A stretch of 52,056 nucleotides of DNA from JACZST01 sp036985755 (lineage in GTDB: Bacteria > Actinomycetota > Acidimicrobiia > Spongiisociales > UBA5794), in NCBI GenBank assembly GCA_036985755.1, contig BTQG01000003.1:1-52056 (forward strand), read 5' to 3'. The notes below the pieces were generated by a model. The model was not told the origin of the DNA and did no database searches. It worked only from the letters and a program-made list of their open reading frames with translations. Positions 46,999-52,056 of this stretch are shown in pieces (the first letter of the stretch is position 1; every line of letters begins with the position of its first letter). The translations under genes were made by a program, and so were the position numbers.

Positions 46999-48086
46999 CG
47001 TGTGCGGAGTCTCGGGTTGACGACCTCATCCATCGCCCGACCGATCAGGAAGAAGCCGGCTCCGAACAACGTCACGGAGAGGCCTGCAGGAAACAGCAGC
47101 CACCAGGCAGCGAGACCGAACAGGGTGTAACCCTGAGTGTGTGCGGTATTGATCATGATTCCCCAGCTCATCGGGATGCTGAGCAAACCGAAGAACGACA
47201 GGGTGGCCTCGAGGAAGATCGCGCCTACGACCTCGAACATCATGTACAGGAAGCTGAGCGGGAGCACGTTGGGCATGATGTGGCGCGTGATGATGTGCCA
47301 GTTCGACCCCCCGGCAACCCTGGCCGCATCGTTGAACGGCTTCACCTTGACCGCGAGGGCCTGGGATTTGAGGATGATCGCAGTCGCGCCCAAGCCGGAC
47401 AGGATTCCGATCAGCAGTCCAAGCTGCCACAGGCCAACCGTATATAACGAGCCGATCACGATCAACAGTGGGAGCAGTGGCAGCAGCAGGATGAGGTCGG
47501 CTTGCCGCATCAGCCAGCTGTCGACCCAGCCTCCGTAGAAGGCCGCCACCGACCCGACGGTGGTCGCAATGGCCACCGCGCTGATGGCGGCGATCACCCC
47601 AAGGGTGAACGCCGCCTGCGCGCTCTTCATCAACTGGGACAGGATGTCGCGAGCAAACGGGTCGGTGCCGAGCAAGTGGGCCCCATTGGGTGGTGCAGGG
47701 GCCTGCCCGACTGCAACCACCTCCCCCTCTTTGGGAAAGAGGGTGCCGTAGATCATGGCCTCGGTGAACGAAATCTGGGTGACCGGATCGGTGACTTCGC
47801 CGTCGGGCACGATGATCTTTTCGATGATGACGGGGTCGTTCCCCCGGACGGGATCGTAAATGTCCGGGTCCCAGACCGTGGCCAACAGGATCGGGTGCAG
47901 GATGGCCAGGAAGCCAAAAAAAGCCACAAGCACGACCCCGGTCACCCCGAGCTTGTTCCGCGAGAAGATCTCCCAGTTCTTTCTGAACGAACGGCTCCAC
48001 AGGCGAAGTCGGATGCGCCACCGAGCCTCGTCTGCAAGGAGGACATCGGGATCCAGCATCGGATCGGCAGTGGACCTATCGGTCAC
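46995..48086 (-). CDS. ABC transporter permease, OppC/DppC-like
   Basis: 363 residues, polytopic. An N-terminal cytoplasmic stretch with SFRKNWEIFSRNKLGVTGVV leads into the first membrane helix, and the motif LLGTDPFARDILSQLMKSAQ opens the transport domain. The ATP-binding-protein contact (EAA) loop is VKVKPFNDAARVAGGSNWHI. It is about 60 residues longer than typical DppC because the outside loop after the first helix is expanded (about 70 to 130). The start is a GTG at 48086, three bases after oppB. Confidence 0.9.
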   Translation of the reverse strand: MTDRSTADPMLDPDVLLADEARWRIRLRLWSRSFRKNWEIFSRNKLGVTGVVLVAFFGFLAILHPILLATVWDPDIYDPVRGNDPVIIEKIIVPDGEVTDPVTQISFTEAMIYGTLFPKEGEVVAVGQAPAPPNGAHLLGTDPFARDILSQLMKSAQAAFTLGVIAAISAVAIATTVGSVAAFYGGWVDSWLMRQADLILLLPLLPLLIVIGSLYTVGLWQLGLLIGILSGLGATAIILKSQALAVKVKPFNDAARVAGGSNWHIITRHIMPNVLPLSFLYMMFEVVGAIFLEATLSFFGLLSIPMSWGIMINTAHTQGYTLFGLAAWWLLFPAGLSVTLFGAGFFLIGRAMDEVVNPRLRTR

Positions 48087-48089
48087 GTC

Positions 48090-49250
48090 TTATCCCTGCA
48101 CCCTGATCCGTGGATCAAGGAAGGCATAGAGGATGTCGGCGACGAGGTGGGCGAACAGAGCGAGCAATCCGATGAAAGCGAGCGCGCCCATCGCCACCGG
48201 GAGATCCTCGACCCTTACCGCGTTGAGCAGGGTCAGCCCGAGGCCCGGCCAGGAGAAGATGGACTCGGTGACGATGCCGCCCCCGATCACAAAGGCAATG
48301 GCGAGCACAAACGACGTTGTAACGGGCAGCATGGCGTTCCTGGCGGCGTGCCGGTCGCGGATCACCTTCTCCGGCACCCCCTTGGCGCGAGCGGTGAAGA
48401 TGTAATCCTCGCGCAAGGTCTCCAGCATCGAGCTTCTGGTGAGCAGGGTGATGGCGGCATAGAACACCAGGGTCAACGTCGTCACCGGGAGCACGGTGTG
48501 GTAGGCGATGTCGGCGGCGAAGCGCGACATCGGTGAGATCAACCAGAAGGCGAGCATCGAAACGGCAATGAGAGCAAACAGCATGCGCCGGGCCCTAGTC
48601 CGCTGTACCGGCTCGGCGATGAACCTGTTCGTCCCCCATATGACAAGGCCGACGCCGGCTAAAGCGATAAACATGGTGAGCAACATCGTGTTGAACACCA
48701 TGTTGGCGGTATAGGGCGCGTCGAACCACTGGGCGGGGGTGAGAAACTTCCCCAGCGGAAACCAGTTGAGCTGAGATCCGAAGAACCACAGCATGAGGAT
48801 CGCAAACCACGGGTAGAAGACCGTGTACAGGATGATGCTGGTGACCATCGTTCCCTTCTCGGCGAGACTCCCTCGCCTCCAGGCCACCATCTTGCCGGTC
48901 TGGAATCCGACGATGTAGGAGAGGATGGTGGCAGACAGGAACAGATAGAGCGTTCGGGGCAAGGCCGTCAACAGGATGTCGGCCACCGTGCGCGGGTAAT
49001 GATCAAAGCTCACCCCGAGGTTGAGGGTGAGCACATTCTTGATGTAGAAGAGGTATTGCGCAAAGAGCGGCCTGTCGAGACCGAGCCGCTCTCGGAGGAT
49101 CTGTTTGGCCTCCGGTGGGATGTCGGGGTTGCCGACGAACTGGGCAGAGATATCGCCGGGCTGGGCGTTGATCAAGAAGAAAAGAATGGTCAGGAAGACA
49201 AGGAACAGCACGAACATCTGCAGGAGCCTGATGGTCAGATAGCGCGCCAA
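48090..49250 (-). CDS. ABC transporter permease, OppB/DppB-like, with extra membrane segments
   Basis: 386 residues; usual DppB is 310-340. It begins YLTIRLLQMFVLFLVFLTIL and has the family stretch GLDRPLFAQYLFYIKNVLTL. The EAA loop is YIFTARAKGVPEKVIRDRHA followed by ARNAMLPVTTSFVLAIAFVI. An insertion of roughly 60 residues between the central helices adds two hydrophobic segments (MVFNTMLLTMFIALAGVGLV, MLFALIAVSMLAFWLISPM). The TTG start at 49250 lies seven bases after AGAGGAG. First permease after the binding-protein gene, from which it is separated by a strong terminator. Confidence 0.9.
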   Translation of the reverse strand: MARYLTIRLLQMFVLFLVFLTILFFLINAQPGDISAQFVGNPDIPPEAKQILRERLGLDRPLFAQYLFYIKNVLTLNLGVSFDHYPRTVADILLTALPRTLYLFLSATILSYIVGFQTGKMVAWRRGSLAEKGTMVTSIILYTVFYPWFAILMLWFFGSQLNWFPLGKFLTPAQWFDAPYTANMVFNTMLLTMFIALAGVGLVIWGTNRFIAEPVQRTRARRMLFALIAVSMLAFWLISPMSRFAADIAYHTVLPVTTLTLVFYAAITLLTRSSMLETLREDYIFTARAKGVPEKVIRDRHAARNAMLPVTTSFVLAIAFVIGGGIVTESIFSWPGLGLTLLNAVRVEDLPVAMGALAFIGLLALFAHLVADILYAFLDPRIRVQG

Positions 49251-49354
49251 TTAACAGCTCCTCTGTCCTGGGTGGCCCGCAACCACCTGCCTCCTCAGCG
49301 GGGTTGCGAGTTTAGTCGCCCTCCTCACACACCGCATGAGAGTCGAGACTCAAG

Positions 49355-49388
49355 AAAAGAGGGGGGTGCCGAAGCACCCCCCTCTTTT
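49355..49388 (-). terminator. Strong terminator between binding protein and permeases
   Basis: A perfect 15-bp stem, AAAAGAGGGGGGTGC with GCACCCCCCTCTTTT, around a TTCG tetraloop when read on the minus strand, 20 bases past the binding-protein stop; the stem itself ends in TTTT. It would stop most transcription so that the binding protein is made in excess over the permeases. A second hairpin (CGCAACC 49278-49284 with GGTTGCG 49302-49308) lies in the permease leader. Confidence 0.88.
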
Positions 49389-49407
49389 GTGTATCGATCG
49401 TTGGGCG

Positions 49408-51408
49408 CTACTTGGAAACCGCGTTCTGCAGTCCATCTTGGAACTGAATCCCGGAGAGGGACCCGGTGTAGGGGTACTGCAACGAGTTGTTGTAGAACTC
49501 GGTGATCGGTGTGTCGAACAGCACGACATAGGGGAGATCCTCAGCGAGTTTCGTCTCCATCTGCCAGATCTGATCGAACGCAATCGCTTGATCGGTCTCG
49601 GCGAACATGGCATCGGCCAACGCATCGAATTCAGCGTCGCTGTATCCGGTGGCGTTGCCGCCGTCGTTCGTCTCTGCCCAGTTCCTCGTGTGGAAGAAGC
49701 TCTCATGGAACGTCGGCCATGCCGGGTTCCCGAGGCTCCAACCGAGGATGTACATGTCGAAGGTCGGCGCGGTGCCAACACCGGGCCACACCTGGGCGAC
49801 AATGGTGTTGAAGTCCGTCGGGTTCGCCTTGGCGTTGACGCCGAGGTTCTCCGCCCAGTCCTCCAACCACAGCGACGCCGTGTGGCGCAGCGGGTCGTAG
49901 GTAGCCGAGGGAGCCATGATCTCTACCTCAGGAACAAGAATGCCCTCTGGGTCGATCAGTCCCGAACCGGGCTCCTCTTCGAGGACGTTGCCATCCTCGT
50001 CACGCCCCGCCTCGGTCGTCCAGGTGAATCCGTCGGCCTCGAGCGCCGCATACGCCGCATTCAGGCGCTCTGTCGTGCTCAGACCAACGTACTTGCTGGC
50101 GATCTCGGTGGCGACCTCCTCGTTGTACCACGCCTGGTTGCCCTCAGGCACCATCACGTAGAGCGGGAAGGCCACGCCTTGGAGGACGTTCTGGGTCAGG
50201 TTCTCCTTGTCGAAGTACGCCATGGCCTGCCGGAAACCGAGGAACTTCCCCGGGCTCTTGCGCAGGTTGAAGGCCAGATACCGGAAGCCGTTGGTCGGGT
50301 TGACCGTGACGCTCAGGTTGTCGGCCTCGAGACCCTGCTGACGCAGACCCGGCGATACGCCGAGCGGGTTGATCCAGAAGTCGATCTCACCATCGGCGAG
50401 GGCGAGCATCGCTGCCGCCTGATCGCCGTAGATCGAGAACGCAGTGCGATCGAGGAACGGGCCCTCGGTGTACTCGACGTTCAATTGGTCGCTTCCACCG
50501 CCTTCGCCGTACAACAGCTCATCGTTCTGCGCATACGAACCGTTCAGCCAGAAGGTGTGCTTCAGACCAGCGTTCGCATAGTTCTCGTTCTTGATGTTCT
50601 CGACGAACGCACCCTCTTCACGGCCGTTGTAGCTCACCGGACCGCCGGAGAGATCCCCGACCTCGAGCGAGCTGGCGCCGTACATGATGGCAGCAGGATC
50701 CTCGCTGGCGACAGCCTCTGCGAGCACCGACTCCCATGGAGCCTTCGGCATGATCGAGGCAACACCGACGTTGTGCGGCCACACCGCGCCGCCGGGCTGC
50801 GAGTCGAACGTGAACTTCACCGTGAAGTCGTCAACTGCCTCGACGTTCGTCAGGCGTGGCGACGATTCCTCGGTATAGGGATAGGCGCTGATCCAGTCAC
50901 CACCGAGCTCCGCATCGCGGACCGCCTCGTAGGTGAAGACCACGTCGTTGGCCGTCAGGGCGCTGCCGTCTGACCACGTGTAGTCGTCACGCATTGGCTG
51001 GGTGACCGTCCAGGTATCTCCGTCCTGGACCGCATCGACGGGCAGACCCGCCGCGACGTCAGGAGCTACGACGAGCCCTGGATAGGCGATACCGAATAGT
51101 GAGGGTTTCGTTGGGCCGTGTACATAGGACATATACACCGTGCCGTCAGGCCCGATGAACGCCCAGTAGTTGTCGTTGACGATGTCCGAAGTCATCCCAA
51201 CGGTATAGGTGAAGCCTGCCGGCGTTGGTGCCGTAGTCGCTTCTGTATCGCTCGGCGCTGCGGTAGTCGCTGTTGTCGCCTCGGTTGTGGACGCGGCGGT
51301 GTCATCACCATCACCATCGTCACTACTCGTGCATGCTCCCGCAATGAGAGCAAAGGCGACCAAAAGGACTACGACAGCGACCGGGCGGTTACGCCATAGT
51401 CGTGTCAA
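49408..51408 (-). CDS. Family 5 extracellular solute-binding lipoprotein
   Basis: 666 residues. Signal peptide with lipobox IAGAC (Cys26), then an acidic and Thr-rich linker (TAASTTEATTATTAAPSDTE). The domain is SBP family 5 (peptide/nickel-binding): TWTVTQPMRDDYTWSDGSAL, TANDVVFTYEAVRD, NPTNGFRYLAFNLRKSPGKF, FRQAMAYFDKENL, WPTFHESFFHTRNW. It captures peptides or similar solutes for the adjacent OppBC-DF importer. The TTG start at 51408 sits six bases after GAGGAGG. It is longer than usual (500-600). Confidence 0.93.
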   Translation of the reverse strand: MTRLWRNRPVAVVVLLVAFALIAGACTSSDDGDGDDTAASTTEATTATTAAPSDTEATTAPTPAGFTYTVGMTSDIVNDNYWAFIGPDGTVYMSYVHGPTKPSLFGIAYPGLVVAPDVAAGLPVDAVQDGDTWTVTQPMRDDYTWSDGSALTANDVVFTYEAVRDAELGGDWISAYPYTEESSPRLTNVEAVDDFTVKFTFDSQPGGAVWPHNVGVASIMPKAPWESVLAEAVASEDPAAIMYGASSLEVGDLSGGPVSYNGREEGAFVENIKNENYANAGLKHTFWLNGSYAQNDELLYGEGGGSDQLNVEYTEGPFLDRTAFSIYGDQAAAMLALADGEIDFWINPLGVSPGLRQQGLEADNLSVTVNPTNGFRYLAFNLRKSPGKFLGFRQAMAYFDKENLTQNVLQGVAFPLYVMVPEGNQAWYNEEVATEIASKYVGLSTTERLNAAYAALEADGFTWTTEAGRDEDGNVLEEEPGSGLIDPEGILVPEVEIMAPSATYDPLRHTASLWLEDWAENLGVNAKANPTDFNTIVAQVWPGVGTAPTFDMYILGWSLGNPAWPTFHESFFHTRNWAETNDGGNATGYSDAEFDALADAMFAETDQAIAFDQIWQMETKLAEDLPYVVLFDTPITEFYNNSLQYPYTGSLSGIQFQDGLQNAVSK

Positions 51409-51489
51409 AGTTTGCCTCCTCGTTTGGTCAGCTGTGTCCAGCTGCTGTCAACGTGAAAGGCGCGAGGCTGCCTGATGCCCTCGACGGGA

Positions 51490-51720
51490 TCAGGCCAGGA
51501 GCCACGTCAACAAGAACGTGGTTACAGAGAACAGGACAGCCGTCACCACCGTTAGGCGGTCGAGATTCCTCTCGACCACCGTCGACCCGGTGATGTTCCC
51601 GGAGCTCATGCCTCCTCCGAACATGTCGGACACTCCGCCGCCTCTACCCGCATGGAGCAGGATGAGGAAGATGAGTGCCAGAGACACGAGCAGTTGGAAA
51701 ACGGCGACGATTCCGTCCAA
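51490..51720 (-). CDS. secG: Preprotein translocase subunit SecG
   Basis: 76 residues from a TTG at 51720; a second TTG at 51777 would add 19 unconserved residues. Two membrane helices (IVAVFQLLVSLALIFLILLH; LTVVTAVLFSVTTFLLTWLL) flank the conserved cytoplasmic loop GRGGGVSDMFGGGMSSG, diagnostic of SecG. It is an accessory subunit of the SecYEG channel. It commonly follows glycolytic genes (pgk-tpi-secG) in actinobacteria; here it follows gpmA, also a glycolytic gene. Confidence 0.9.
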   Translation of the reverse strand: MDGIVAVFQLLVSLALIFLILLHAGRGGGVSDMFGGGMSSGNITGSTVVERNLDRLTVVTAVLFSVTTFLLTWLLA

Positions 51721-51777
51721 GACCTCGGAGCCTTTCTCAACAAGCGGCCCGCGTATGAGACGGACCTGTGGCCGCAA

Positions 51778-51806
51778 AGTATTACGTCACACGCGCTGTA
51801 GTGCAA
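51778..51806 (-). promoter_or_regulatory. Candidate secG promoter
   Basis: On the minus strand TTGCAC (51801-51806) is followed after 16 bases by TAATACT (51778-51784), the best -35/-10 pair in the gap before secG. Matches are partial, and the early TTG at 51777 would then be at the very 5' end. Confidence 0.35.
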
Positions 51807-51836
51807 CTAAGTTCCTGCCATTTTCTGGCAGGGATC

Positions 51837-51926
51837 GAGTCGCGACTCGCGAGTCGACGGAAGCTTGGCACAATCTGAACTCAGGACTTGGACTTGCGAC
51901 TTGCGACTTGCGACTTGCGACTTGGG
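51837..51926. repeat. Heptad element between secG and gpmA
   Basis: GAGTCGC, GACTCGC, GAGTCGA (51837-51857), a 28-base centre, then a run of four perfect ACTTGCG (51892-51919) and ACTTGGG (51920-51926). The arms are roughly reverse complementary (GAGTCGC against GCGACTT). It immediately follows the 3' end of gpmA. Confidence 0.85.
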
Positions 51927-51933
51927 ACTCTCT

Positions 51934-52056
51934 CTACCCTGCTTCGGTGGCCACCGCGGCGGCCGCCGCCTCGGCAACGTCCGGATCTCCGAGATAGCCA
52001 CGTTCGATTGGCTTCAGGTCTGCATCGAGCCGGTACAGCAAAGGGATGCCCGTCGG
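51934..52056 (-). CDS. gpmA: Phosphoglycerate mutase GpmA, C-terminal 40 residues only
   Basis: The gene enters from the right edge; only the last 40 codons are in the window. TGIPLLYRLDADLKPIERGY followed by LGD is the typical C-terminus of 2,3-bisphosphoglycerate-dependent phosphoglycerate mutase (IPTGxPLxYxLDxxLxPxxxxYLGD). An Ala-rich tail (EAAAAAVATEAG) follows. The catalytic histidines lie outside the window. Confidence 0.8.
   Translation of the reverse strand, partial: PTGIPLLYRLDADLKPIERGYLGDPDVAEAAAAAVATEAG

Overview
This window is high-GC bacterial chromosome, and the gene content points to an actinobacterium, probably a deep-branching one such as an Acidimicrobiia relative (class is inference). 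It carries a complete Pup-proteasome pathway (arc, dop, pup, prcB, prcA, pafA), the WYL regulators PafB and PafC, and the actinobacterial small proteins DUF4193 and a tatA-adjacent zinc ribbon. Two gene orders known from Mycobacterium tuberculosis are preserved. The first is tlyA-nadK-recN-pyrG-nudix-xerD-scpA-scpB-rluB-cmk-der (compare Rv1694-Rv1713). The second is arc-dop-pup-prcB-prcA-pafA-pafB-pafC-tatA-tatC-helY (compare Rv2115c-Rv2092c). Most genes are on the minus strand, with frequent ATGA/GTGA stop-start overlaps. There are no insertion sequences, prophage or CRISPR arrays; this looks like core chromosome.

Layout, left to right. 1-1094: a partial HmuY-like exported protein, a 300-base gene-free leader, and a tiny membrane protein coupled to an acyl-CoA carboxylase subunit. 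1091-18120: the housekeeping block (GTPase Der, a PDZ-radical SAM protein, divergent ispH, a Cmk-DUF1801 fusion, aroA, RluB, ScpB/ScpA, HD protein, DksA-like, XerD, Nudix, PyrG, RecN, NadK, TlyA). 18117-21418: Rieske protein, GNAT, polyprenol-phosphate glycosyltransferase, DUF4193, lipid kinase. 21415-34104: HelY helicase, Tat translocase, PafC/PafB, PafA, proteasome core, Pup, Dop and the ARC ATPase. 34347-37129: small membrane proteins, an OmpA/BON protein resembling mycobacterial ArfA, and a coiled-coil protein. 37274-43221: CREST-type membrane protein, threonine dehydratase-like enzyme, lipoprotein, ThiI, and a Rieske-ThDP enzyme fusion coupled to a 65-residue protein. 43346-44641: a ferredoxin-NADP reductase with an unexplained N-terminal domain, divergent from the Rieske-ThDP genes. 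44692-51408: tRNA-Leu and a peptide/nickel-type ABC importer. 51490-52056: secG and the 3' end of gpmA.

The most unusual points are these. (1) The Rieske-ThDP fusion, its coupled small protein and the divergent reductase look like a self-contained redox module. (2) A family of intergenic elements is built from 7-base tandem units, often as inverted arms, at seven gene borders, including both sides of the tRNA. (3) tlyA and rluB have conserved N-termini that begin upstream of any ATG/GTG/TTG codon, implying CTG and ATC/ATT starts. (4) Cytidylate kinase is fused to a DUF1801 domain.
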